A DNA stretch of 12,847 nt from Deinococcus hopiensis KR-140 (GCF_900176165.1 NZ_FWWU01000010.1:215308-228154); one strand, 5' to 3'. Shown: positions 1-6,116, counted from the first letter of the stretch. Notes: generated from the sequence alone by a model not told the origin. Program-made: numbers and translations.

Positions 1-1
1 G

Positions 2-349
2 CTGGAATATCGACTGCGGTACTACGCGAAGCCGAAGCTGCTGGTGATCGATGAATTTGGCGTGTGGCCATATGACCGCCTGGCGGCGAATGCCCTGTTC
101 GGCTTGATCGCTGCGAGGTACGAGCGGGGCAGCGTGATCCTGACGTCGAACAAGGGCTTTGCTGATTGGGGCGAAGTGCTGGGAGATCCGGTAGTGGCGA
201 GCGCCATTCTGGACCGACTGTTGCACCACAGCCACGTGTTGAACATCAAGGGGGAGTCATATCGCCTGCGGGAGAAGAAGAAATCTGGGTTGTTCCCCAG
301 CGCACTGGTGGGGATCGGCGAGACGGGTCAGGAGGTGAAGCGCCGTTGA
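2..349 (+). CDS. istB: IstB-like ATP-binding helper of IS21-family transposition (3' part only)
   Basis: This is the C-terminal 115 residues of an IstB protein, the AAA+ ATPase that partners the IstA transposase in target selection. The 5' part lies outside the window. The Walker B motif LLVIDEFG is at visible residues 14-21, followed by a region typical of IstB: ARYERGS, the sensor-like ILTSNKGFADW, and LLHHSHVLNIKGESYR. The basic tail KKKSGLF is where most IstB proteins end; here about 23 extra residues follow to a TGA at 347-349. IstA should lie upstream. The terminal repeats of the element follow the stop within 15 bases. The visible portion shows no frame damage. Identification is by recognised family motifs. 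Confidence 0.93.
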   Translation: MEYRLRYYAKPKLLVIDEFGVWPYDRLAANALFGLIAARYERGSVILTSNKGFADWGEVLGDPVVASAILDRLLHHSHVLNIKGESYRLREKKKSGLFPSALVGIGETGQEVKRR

Positions 350-360
350 ACACAGGGGGA

Positions 361-404
361 GTGGTCAAAATTATTCCGCCGGAAGTGATCACTTTTACTG
401 CGCC
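361..404 (+). repeat. Paired 20-bp subterminal repeats of the IS21-family end
   Basis: Two direct copies lie 24 bp apart: 361-380 (GTGGTCAAAATTATTCCGCC) and 385-404 (GTGATCACTTTTACTGCGCC), identical at 14 of 20 positions. IS21-family ends are known to carry multiple internal repeats thought to bind the IstA transposase, and the location between the istB stop and the terminal TGT fits that role. Confidence 0.7.
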
Positions 405-411
405 ATTGACA

Positions 412-632
412 CACTTTGAGGGTCGTTCCTGGCAGGGCCTCCATCACCACCCCGTGCTGTGCATGGTGGCTCTGACCTTCCTTCAATGGTTGCGCTTGAC
501 CCAGCCCGATGACCTCAAAGGAAACACCGTTCCTACCATACGAGCGGAGGTGGGCCCCTGCCACCTCAATGCCGATCTTATCGCGCCTGCACAGCTTTAT
601 TCAGTGGTCCCTGAATTTCCCCGAAGTACAGT
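412..632 (+). pseudogene. C-terminal stub of an IS701/IS4-like DDE transposase
   Basis: Immediately after the IS21 end, frame 1 reads HFEGRSWQGLHHHPVLCM followed by VALTFLQWLRLTQ. FEGRSWxGxHHH followed by a hydrophobic helix is the conserved C-terminal signature of IS701-type and related DDE transposases. The frame stays recognisable to about 555 (TVPTIRAEVG) and then degenerates. The 5' side is cut by the IS21 end and the 3' side by the IS5-family element at 633. No start codon or catalytic core remains, so it cannot encode an active enzyme. The subfamily is uncertain. Confidence 0.65.
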
Positions 633-650
633 TAGAAGCTGCCAAGAACA
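633..650. repeat. Left terminal inverted repeat of the IS5-family element
   Basis: TAGAAGCTGCCAAGAACA here pairs with 2604-2621 read on the other strand, with one mismatch. It lies just beyond the TAG stop (651-653) of the transposase reading frame. Confidence 0.8.
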
Positions 651-760
651 CTATACAAAAAGTGGGCGAAGTTTGTTGGAGAACAGAACGCAAGCGGCAA
701 GGAAATGAAAGCCGATCAGTGTGGTGGGCAGGCGTTCCAGATCACGACCCAGGCGTCTGA

Positions 761-784
761 TACGGATTCCGAATAATCAGTTAT
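761..784. repeat. Left terminal inverted repeat of the IS630 element
   Basis: TACGGATTCCGAATAATCAG then TTAT matches the reverse complement of 1843-1866 except at about three positions. The first two bases, TA, may be the target duplication of a Tc1/mariner-type insertion. Confidence 0.85.
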
Positions 785-862
785 AATAATGAGATCAGAA
801 CGGTTACTTTCCAACACACGGCCGAAGACTTCTGGGGCATCTACGGCCGGAGTAGCTGCGCG

Positions 863-1854
863 GTGGAACGACGACGCAGTCACCTCCTCGCGTTCCTGGC
901 AGAAGGGAAAAGCGCTGCTGAAGCCCTGAAGCTCACGGGCTACTCGTATCAAGGTGCAGACAAAATCATCGACGCGTACCACCAACATGGTCTGGCGGGG
1001 CTCAAAGATCAGCGACACCAGAACAGTGGTGCACCGACCCTGCTCAGCGACGCCGAAGTGCTCCTCCTGGCGCGGACGATTCGTGCAGACACCGCCAGCG
1101 GCGGTGTCTGGAATGGTGCACGAGTGCAGTCCTGGGTAAAGCAGGAATTGGAGAAGGACGTGCATCTGAGCCGCTGTTATGAGTTTTTGGATGCGGTGGG
1201 ATATAGCCTCCAGGTCCCTCGGCCTCGACATGTCGAGGCCAACCAGGTCACTCAGGAAGCGTTCCAAAAAAAATCCTCCCAGCCGTGGTCCAAGCAGCTA
1301 CGGCGCGTACTGAAGCAACTGGACGAGCGGTAGAAGTCTGGTGCATGGATGAACACCGTGTGGGATTGAAACCCCTCGTCGGCAAACAATGGTCCGAGCG
1401 AGGCAAAGCACCGACCGTGCGTGTCCAACACCGGTATGAATGGCTCTATATCAGTGCGTTCGTCTGTCCTCAGACGGGAGAGAGCCAGTACTGGTTGTTG
1501 CCGACGGTCAATACGGCGGCCTTCCAGGCTGTGCTCGATCGCTTTGCCCTCGACACACAGGCTGGAAAGACCCGGGAGATCATCTTGGTCTTGGATGGTG
1601 CGGGGTGGCATGCCACCCCGCAGTTAAAGTGCCCACCGGGCATCGAGCTCGTCTTCTTGCCGCCCTACTCCCCAGAGTTGCAACCCGCCGAACGCCTTTG
1701 GTCCCTCACCGATGCTCCCTTGAAGAATCGTCACTTCGAAACCCTGGAAGACCTGACCGTGTTGCTTGCGGAGCAGTGTCGTCGGTTGGAACAGCAGAGG
1801 GAGAGAATCCGTTCTCTCACCTTCTTCCATTGGTGGCCTTGCATAACAAATTAA
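863..1854 (+). CDS. IS630-family transposase made by -1 frameshifting (OrfA 863-1333, OrfB frame to 1854)
   Basis: OrfA encodes the helix-turn-helix DNA-binding half (AEGKSAAEALKLTGYSYQGA, then GLKDQRHQNSGAPTLL). OrfB encodes the DDE catalytic half: D in CMDEHRVGLKP, D in LVLDGAGWH and E in PPYSPELQPAERLW. The two join through the A8 run at 1266-1273; slipping back one base gives FQKK followed by ILPAVVQ. The fused product is about 330 residues counted from GTG 863, close to the family norm, with triad residues near 163, 245 and 277. GTG 863 is the first ordinary in-frame start, but the upstream frame from about 794 (IRTVTFQHTAEDFW) looks coding, so the true N-terminus may be upstream with a non-standard start. 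No clear ribosome-binding site is seen. The element appears otherwise undamaged. Confidence 0.88.
1267..1273 (+). promoter_or_regulatory. Slippery heptamer A_AAA_AAA for -1 frameshifting
   Basis: In the OrfA frame the bases read caA AAA AAA tcc, so both tRNAs can slip back one base and still pair with AAA codons. The OrfB frame then continues at ATC (1273-1275). The two halves of the transposase are in exactly the frames this slip would join. IS630 members commonly express transposase this way. A downstream stimulatory structure was not identified. Confidence 0.75.
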
Positions 1855-1866
1855 TCGGAATCCGTA
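1843..1866. repeat. Right terminal inverted repeat of the IS630 element
   Basis: The mate of 761-784. The TAA stop of the transposase (1852-1854) lies inside this repeat, so the gene runs into the element end. Confidence 0.85.
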
Positions 1867-2603
1867 TGAAGCGCGAAAACCAGGCAAAGGAACGCTCGAC
1901 GACCCAACGCTGAGGAAGCAAAATAAAGCCCTTGGAGGCCTCGGGTCGCTTGACCACGATGAGTTCAACCCCAGCTTCGGTGGCTTGCAGGGCGGTCTGT
2001 TCTCCGGTATAGCCCTGGTCAGCAAACGCGACCTGAACGTGAGCTCCCGTGGCTTCCTGGACCTCCAGGCACAGGTCTTTGACCTGTGCTCGATCCTGCT
2101 CGTTCGTGGGTGAGGTGAGCACCGCCAAGAGATGACCCAGGGTATCGACCGCAAGATGGACTTTCGTGCCCTTGCGCTTCTTTGCTCCGTCGAATCCTGC
2201 ACGGTGCCCACTTTCTGGTGTGCTTTGCAAGGTCCGGCTGTCGATAACGATGGCCGTAGGTTCAGGGGTTTTTTGCTGTTCCACATGAGTTAGCAAGCGC
2301 AGATCGTGCGCCGCGTTCTGGAAACACTCCGCGATGAACCAACGGTGCGCCTGTTGGCGCACCGTCTCTGCAGGTGGGAAATCATGGGGGAGGTAGGCCC
2401 ACTGTGCTCCCGTACGAGCCACCCACATCAGGGCGTTCAGAATCTCCCGGAGAGGGTATTTCCGCTGCCGAGCATCCTCAGGAGTCAGCAGCAGATAGGG
2501 CAACAGGAACAGGTACGTATCGTCGTCCACATCGCTCGGGTAGCCACGCCGCTTCACCCTTCTATTCTGCTCATTCCCAACTTCACTTACCAAACTTCAA
2601 AAA

Positions 2604-2621
2604 TGATCTTGGCAGCTTCTA
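2604..2621. repeat. Right terminal inverted repeat of the IS5-family element
   Basis: The reverse complement reads TAGAAGCTGCCAAGATCA, the mate of 633-650. It lies just upstream of the transposase start region at 2593. Confidence 0.8.
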
Positions 2622-2984
2622 GTCGGAGAAAATGGGCTTCTGATTCTCACCAGTGTTGGCACCTCATCGATGGAGATTGCGTCAAAAGAGTTCGGGCAGG
2701 CTGTTGACCCTGAGGGGCATCAAATTATTGTACTTTTGCTTACCAGGGGCGGTGACTCACGGGTAAGAAACCCAGAATTCCCTACTAATATTTTCCCGTG
2801 CACATTTCCAGCATGTACATCCAAGCATTTGCCCACAGAATCCATAGTCACGAAATCGAAATCACCATTGGAGGACAAAGCGATTCGAGATATTCAAGAA
2901 GTCGAGGATCTGATCTTGAGGGAGTGTGAAAGACTCAGAAGTTGTCCATAGGAAGTGAAGTCGCTGCCCCTCTTTCCCTCGAGC
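2622..2984. other. AT-richer unassigned stretch between IS remnants
   Basis: No gene can be assigned with confidence. A 93-codon plus-strand frame at 2670-2951 has a charged helical tail (KAIRDIQEVEDLILRECERL) but no ribosome-binding site and no recognised family. A 76-codon minus-strand frame (2862-3092) runs antisense to the IS6-like remnant and is not credible. Base composition is visibly lower in GC than in the neighbouring regions, consistent with foreign or decayed DNA. It could be the residue of a gene or element broken by the IS5 insertion. Confidence 0.4.
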
Positions 2985-3135
2985 AAGCATGCCATGGACT
3001 CTTAATCTCGTATCCGCCAGCGCGATGTGCGGGAACTGCTCCTCGAACGCGGTCCATAAGGTCAGCCACAAGACCCTGGACCACTGGAACATCCGCTTCG
3101 CGCCTCACCGAGGAACTGCGCGACCCGGACTGCGC
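2985..3135 (+). pseudogene. Decayed N-terminal fragment of an IS6-like transposase
   Basis: Three fragments in shifting frames line up in order with the N-terminal helix-turn-helix region of IS6-family transposases: QRDVRELLLERG (3018-3053), VSHKTLDHWNIRFAPH (3061-3108) and LTEELRDPD (about 3104-3130). In intact relatives these read as one continuous stretch of the type RDVxxLLxERGxxVSHxT. Just upstream, HGLLISYPP may be the preceding conserved segment in yet another frame. At least two frameshifts and the loss of the catalytic domain make it non-functional. The assignment rests on motif order alone. Confidence 0.55.
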
Positions 3136-3145
3136 CAGCACCTGC

Positions 3146-4081
3146 TTACGCAGTCGCCGTGTCGCTCAGGGCAGCGAGGGCGCTCTCGATCGTCGACGGC
3201 CCGGCGCGCAGCAACATTCGGTTTCCTGCCGGGTCACGCGTGAACTGCCCCGCAGGCGTCGCGAGGACGGCGACACCTGCGTCCTTCAACCGCGCGGTAA
3301 CCGCGTCCAATTCCGCCCCGCTCGACAGCTCCAGCGTGTAGTGCCGCAGCCCCAGCGCGCCATCAGGCGCCTTGGGGCCACCGCGGCTGTGCCAGGCGTT
3401 GTTGCCGAGATGATGGTGGTACCCACCTGCAGCGGCAAACACGGCGCCCATACCGTCAGCAGTGATGTCGAACCCCATGACGTCCCGGTAAAACGTGCGC
3501 GTCGCGTCCGTGTCACTCATCTTGAGGTGCACGTGCCCCATACGCGTGGCGACAGGCGCGTCCGTCCAGCCCGCGTCGTTGCCTGCGAGGGTGCCGAGCA
3601 GGTCCTGAATGTCGATCGCCACGCCGTCGAAGGATGCAAACCTCCCATCCTTGAAGGGCCACTGCTCGCGCGGCCAGTCATGGTAGAGCTCGATGCCGTT
3701 GCCCTCCGGGTCACTGAAGTAGAACGCCTCGTGCGTCTTGTGGTTGTTCTGACCGAGTTGCAGGCCTAACGCGGCAGCGTGCTTCAACCAGCGGGCGAGG
3801 TCGGGCCGCGTGGGGAACGCGACCGCGAGGTGGTACAAACCTGTGGCGTTCGCGGGTGGAGTGGGCGCCTGCGGGTCACCGTACAGGGTGACGAGCGGGT
3901 GGCCGTCAGGCGTGCCAAGGACGGCCTGTCCGTCCTGATGGGTAAAGAGGGTAAGGCCGAGCGCCAGGGTATAGAAGCGGACAGCGACCCCGAGGTTGCG
4001 GACGGTGAGGGCGACCTCACCCATGGAAAGTTTCGGGTCGATTGGCGCAGTGCGGTGGGCCTGCGAGGCGGGGCTGGTCAT
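3146..4081 (-). CDS. CatE-like two-domain VOC dioxygenase (paralogue 1)
   Basis: This 311-residue protein resembles Bacillus CatE, a catechol-2,3-dioxygenase-type ring-cleaving enzyme. Two vicinal-oxygen-chelate modules are visible, residues 20-135 and 182-295. Family signatures are GLYHLAVAFPTR (81-92), FYFSDPEGNGIELYHDWPR (120-138), MGHVHLKMSD (181-190) and GGYHHHLGNNAW (219-230). Candidate metal ligands are E131, H183 or H185 and a His of 222-224; this is inferred from family pattern. The ATG at 4081 is chosen because AAGGAG lies 8 bases upstream. Upstream codons in the same frame are proline-rich and overlap the DoxX frame. It is the last gene of the minus-strand cluster and looks intact. 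The likely role is detoxifying catechols or hydroquinones in the cytoplasm. The substrate is unknown. Confidence 0.85.
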   Translation of the reverse strand: MTSPASQAHRTAPIDPKLSMGEVALTVRNLGVAVRFYTLALGLTLFTHQDGQAVLGTPDGHPLVTLYGDPQAPTPPANATGLYHLAVAFPTRPDLARWLKHAAALGLQLGQNNHKTHEAFYFSDPEGNGIELYHDWPREQWPFKDGRFASFDGVAIDIQDLLGTLAGNDAGWTDAPVATRMGHVHLKMSDTDATRTFYRDVMGFDITADGMGAVFAAAGGYHHHLGNNAWHSRGGPKAPDGALGLRHYTLELSSGAELDAVTARLKDAGVAVLATPAGQFTRDPAGNRMLLRAGPSTIESALAALSDTATA

Positions 4082-4458
4082 GGCGTGAACTCCTTGGGTG
4101 GGGACTGGTGGGCCGCGATGGGGGGGGAGGGGAGGCGGGCGCCTTGGGGATACGGCCCCAGGCGATGACACCGGCAAGAACGGCCAGGATGAGGTTCATG
4201 GGCGCCAGCTTCGCCTCGCCACGGACGCCGTGGAAGATCGGAGCGAGCACCATCACGGTGATCAGGCCGAGTGAGGCGAGCGGCGTGAGGGCCGGGCGGA
4301 CGCGGGTAAGGCTGGGCAGCAAAGGCAAGTTGCGCGGTGGGCTGGGCGGGCTTGATCAGGCCGAACGTCATGAACGCGGTGGCGCTTCAGGCCCTCCTCG
4401 CCACCCCGTTCATGCGCAGGGTGCGGGCGGGACGGGCCGTGCTGGTGACCGGAGTCAT
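4017..4458 (-). pseudogene. Broken DoxX-family membrane protein
   Basis: A start with AGGAGA seven or so bases upstream gives MTPVTSTARPARTLRMNGV..., ending at a TGA after 22 codons. Other frames then supply typical DoxX pieces: FMTFGLIKPAQPTAQLA, and after a further shift LTRVRPALTPLASLGLITVM followed by MNLILAVLAGVIAWGR. The central part normally found between these, about 40 residues with a membrane helix, is missing. Two frame changes and a deletion make it non-functional. The last frame overruns 65 bases into the dioxygenase gene downstream. In Bacillus, catD and mhqP encode DoxX-type proteins beside catE- and mhq-type dioxygenases, so the gene order supports the assignment. Confidence 0.7.
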
Positions 4459-4503
4459 GACGTTCTCCTGGGGGGAGCGGCGGAAGGTAACGGGCGGACA
4501 GCC

Positions 4504-4595
4504 CATACGGTCTACGGACCGGCCGTTCGATCCCCTCTGCTGCGCAGCGTTGCACGTCCGCTCGGGTGAGTCAGTGATGAGATAACTGATTTACC
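4504..4595 (+). repeat. Hairpin-bearing intergenic repeat, copy A
   Basis: 4504-4566 matches the reverse complement of 6245-6305 with only a 2-base indel and two adjacent mismatches. It contains CGGTC-TACG-GACCG (4509-4522), which in plus-strand RNA is a stem with a UACG tetraloop, and a GCTGCGCAGC palindrome. A separate stem-loop follows: 4565-4575 pairs with 4585-4595 around a 9-base loop GATGAGATA, with two positions that are G.U pairs in plus-strand RNA. It fills the gap between the dioxygenase 2 stop and the doxX remnant. It resembles the small non-coding repeats known in Deinococcus genomes; that link is from general knowledge. Confidence 0.8.
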
Positions 4596-4602
4596 AGAAT
4601 CC

Positions 4603-5541
4603 TTATCCGTTGGTGCGGAGGCGAACAGTGATGCCCCAGGGATCGCTGGCGAGGGTGCCTTCGGGGGTAGCGGTCACGCCGAAGCCCTCGGCGCGAAGGC
4701 CCGCGAGCACGGATTCAAAGGTGATCTGATCGGGCAAGACGAGGTCCCAGCTGAGGAGGCGCGCGTCGTCGTCGTCCGAAGGAGCGCTTCCAGCCGCCCA
4801 GGTGTTGACACCGACGTGGTGGTGGTAGCCACCCGCGCCGAGGAAGAGGGCGGTGGGGGCGGTGAGCAGCCAGGTGACTTTGGGGAAGCCGAGGCCCGCG
4901 TGGTAGAAGCGGGCGGCCTCGTCGATGTCGCCGACGTAGAAGTGGAGGTGACCGACGGTCGTGCCGTCGGGAACGCCCGTCCACGGCGCTCCGCCCGCAG
5001 CAGCCGTGAGGGCAGCGAGGTCGAGGGCATCGCCGCCGCCGATGATCTCGCCGTCCTGAGTAACGCGCCACTCCTCGCGGGACCGGTCGCGGTAGACCTC
5101 CACGCTGAGGCCGTCGGGGTCCTTGAGGTAGGTGGCCTCGCTGTAGTGGTGATCTGACTGCCCGACGTGCACGCCCAGCCCGAGGGCGTGCACGATGAAA
5201 CGGCCGAGGTCGCCGCGGGTGGGGAGCAGCAGGGCCACGTGGTAGAGGCCGAGGCGGCCGCGGTGAGGGGCGTACTTCACGCCACGCTTCTCGCGGAGTT
5301 CGAGGAGAACCCGGCCGTCGGGCGTGCCAAGGCGGGCAGTCCGCTGGCCGCCTTGGTCGTCCTGGTGGTGGAGGTGCAGGCCGATGACGCTCCTGTAGAA
5401 GTCGAGGGAGGCGCCGAGGTCGTTGATCTGGAGGACAACCGGGCCGAGGCGAACATTCGCGGGGAGCGTGTGGTGAGGCGGATTGAGGCCAACGCGATCG
5501 AGGGGCAGGGTGGGGTAGGGAATGGTGGGCGGAATGTTCAT
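4603..5541 (-). CDS. CatE-like two-domain VOC dioxygenase (paralogue 2)
   Basis: This 312-residue protein has the same architecture as the gene at 3146-4081 but is clearly diverged. Modules are at residues about 32-150 and 196-308. Signatures are GRLGLYHVALLLPTRGDLG (95-113), YLKDPDGLSVEVYRDRSREE (138-157), VGHLHFYVGD (196-205) and GGYHHHVGVNTW (237-248). E148 and the histidines of GHLH and GGYHHH are candidate metal ligands by family pattern. ATG 5541 is preferred because GAGGAG sits six bases upstream; the TTG at 5547 would abut that site. The gene lies 62 bases after marR and has its own TGTTNNAACA palindrome in the gap, so it is probably repressed by MarR. It likely acts on catechol- or hydroquinone-type compounds; the substrate is not determined. 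Confidence 0.85.
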   Translation of the reverse strand: MNIPPTIPYPTLPLDRVGLNPPHHTLPANVRLGPVVLQINDLGASLDFYRSVIGLHLHHQDDQGGQRTARLGTPDGRVLLELREKRGVKYAPHRGRLGLYHVALLLPTRGDLGRFIVHALGLGVHVGQSDHHYSEATYLKDPDGLSVEVYRDRSREEWRVTQDGEIIGGGDALDLAALTAAAGGAPWTGVPDGTTVGHLHFYVGDIDEAARFYHAGLGFPKVTWLLTAPTALFLGAGGYHHHVGVNTWAAGSAPSDDDDARLLSWDLVLPDQITFESVLAGLRAEGFGVTATPEGTLASDPWGITVRLRTNG

Positions 5542-5567
5542 AGGCAACTCCTCGTGATGCAGCTAAG

Positions 5568-5577
5568 TGTTACAACA
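5568..5577. promoter_or_regulatory. Candidate MarR operator upstream of dioxygenase 2
   Basis: The palindrome TGTTACAACA lies 27 bases upstream of the dioxygenase ATG, in the marR-dioxygenase gap. The same half-sites (TGTT-NN-AACA) recur in the marR promoter at 6096-6105. MarR proteins bind short palindromes over promoters, so the shared pattern is suggestive. Binding is inferred. Confidence 0.5.
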
Positions 5578-5603
5578 AGCATCTAGGAAAGGGAATGACG
5601 CGC

Positions 5604-6080
5604 CTACTCTTGAGGGAGGCGCGCGCGGATCAGCGTGAGGGTCTCGATCAGGGAGTGCAGCTGTCCAGGCGTGAGGTGCCCGAACTGCTCGCGCTGCATG
5701 GCGGCGACAGGGTCGTCCAGGGCGTTCACGAGGTCACGGCCCTTGTCCGTCAGTGTGGTGGGAACACAGCGGCGGTCGGTGGTGCTGCGCAGACGCTTCA
5801 CGAGTCCCATGTCCTCCATCTTGTCGAGCAGGCGGGTAACGTCGGGCATACGGTCCAAGAGACGTTCGCGGATCTCATTGCGCCCCAGGCCGCCGTCGCC
5901 CGCGCCGCGCAGGATGCGCAAGACGTTGTACTGCGTGGGCGTGAGGCCGTGCTCACGGTAGAAGGCCTCAGAACGGTCGAGAAGGAGCCGGGTGGTGCGC
6001 AGGAGGTTGAGCCCCGCTTCCTCTTCCAGGCTGCGGAAGGGGCGGTGTTGCTTGATCTCGTCGCGAAGCGAAGCGCCCAT
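5604..6080 (-). CDS. MarR-family transcriptional regulator
   Basis: The protein has 158 residues, a normal MarR length. The winged helix is clear: GLTPTQYNVLRIL (45-57), recognition-helix region DRMPDVTRLLDKMEDMGLV (76-94) and wing RSTTDRRCVPTTLTDKG (98-114) with the DxR...LT hallmark. ATG 6080 is preferred because a -10 box (TATCTT) ends seven bases upstream, which implies a leaderless message; upstream codons in frame (FIVSTPIFRD) fall on the promoter. Its only cysteine, C105, is in the wing. It is the first gene of the minus-strand cluster and probably represses itself and the dioxygenases until a phenolic or quinone ligand appears, like MhqR. The ligand is inferred from neighbours. Confidence 0.9.
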   Translation of the reverse strand: MGASLRDEIKQHRPFRSLEEEAGLNLLRTTRLLLDRSEAFYREHGLTPTQYNVLRILRGAGDGGLGRNEIRERLLDRMPDVTRLLDKMEDMGLVKRLRSTTDRRCVPTTLTDKGRDLVNALDDPVAAMQREQFGHLTPGQLHSLIETLTLIRARLPQE

Positions 6081-6087
6081 GTCCCTA

Positions 6088-6116
6088 AAGATAGGTGTTG
6101 AAACAATAAAAGGCAA
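6088..6116 (-). promoter_or_regulatory. Promoter of marR, predicted leaderless
   Basis: On the minus strand TTGCCT (6116-6111), a 17-base spacer and TATCTT (6093-6088) form a good sigma-70-type promoter. Only seven bases separate the -10 box from the marR ATG, so transcription would begin at or next to the start codon. No convincing Shine-Dalgarno site is needed or seen. Confidence 0.65.
6096..6105. promoter_or_regulatory. Candidate MarR autoregulatory operator
   Basis: TGTTGAAACA lies between the -35 and -10 boxes of the marR promoter, where a bound repressor would block RNA polymerase. It shares TGTT-NN-AACA with 5568-5577. Both the position and the recurrence support it; binding is not demonstrated. 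Confidence 0.55.

Larger units (their letters stand above)
2..411 (+). mobile_element. Right end of an IS21-family element
   Basis: The element runs from beyond the left window edge to about 411. Read on the minus strand, the sequence at the boundary begins TGTCAATGGCGC; TGT is the usual first triplet of IS21-family ends. The boundary could be 411 or 413, because the bases there read TTGACACA. Immediately after it a different transposase reading frame (HFEGRSW...) begins abruptly, so this element is inserted in another transposase gene. The left end and target duplication are not visible. Confidence 0.8.
761..1866 (+). mobile_element. Complete IS630-family insertion sequence
   Basis: The ends read TACGGATTCCG and CGGAATCCGTA, forming inverted repeats that continue for about 22 bases with few mismatches. 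One transposase lies between them, encoded in two overlapping frames. The element is 1,106 bp if the terminal TA dinucleotides are counted. The flanks carry TGA on both sides (758-760 and 1867-1869). It sits inside the IS5-family transposase gene. Confidence 0.9.
651..2593 (-). pseudogene. IS5-family DDE transposase split by IS630 insertion
   Basis: The 5' part is 2593-1868 (242 codons) and the 3' part 758-651 (35 codons plus stop). Removing the inserted IS630 and one copy of a TGA repeat rejoins FAWFSRF with RRLGRDLERLPTTLIGFHF and gives a 277-residue protein, the normal IS5 length. The catalytic triad is visible: D118 in IVIDSR, D192 in FADQGYTG and E233 in RWVVERSF. The block GFDGAKKRKGTKVHL is typical of the IS427 group. 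Without the downstream part, the upstream frame runs into the IS630 end and gains a foreign tail (IRIPINLLCK). The start is uncertain: TTG at 2593, or GTG at 2557 just before KRRGYPSDV, where relatives commonly begin. The element as seen cannot move itself. Confidence 0.88.
633..2621 (-). mobile_element. IS5-family element (IS427-like) interrupted by an IS630-family element
   Basis: The outer ends are inverted repeats: 633-650 on the plus strand and 2604-2621 on the minus strand agree at 17 of 18 positions (TAGAAGCTGCCAAGA then A/T, CA). The first two bases, TA at both ends, may be the target duplication used by IS427-type members. It encodes one transposase on the minus strand, 2593 to 651. 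Subtracting the nested IS630 element leaves roughly 880 bp, a normal size for this group. The element is dead because its transposase is split. Confidence 0.85.

Noticed and set aside
328..564. 78-codon minus-strand frame overlapping the IS701-like stub
   Set aside because: The opposite strand carries the recognisable FEGRSW/LHHH transposase signature, and this frame crosses the IS21 end.
716..1267. 183-codon minus-strand frame over the IS630 left half
   Set aside because: It is antisense to the IS630 OrfA. Only its last residues (from about 758 down) lie over the real IS5 transposase tail, and in the wrong frame.
2306..2707. Plus-strand frame opposite the IS5 transposase
   Set aside because: It is an antisense shadow of the transposase with no family resemblance and crosses the element end.
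2670..2951. Possible 93-residue protein
   Set aside because: No ribosome-binding site, no recognised domain and decayed surroundings. It is kept only as a note in the unassigned stretch.
2942..3769. 275-codon plus-strand frame opposite dioxygenase 1
   Set aside because: Arginine-rich antisense shadow in GC-rich DNA. The minus-strand VOC protein has clear motifs.
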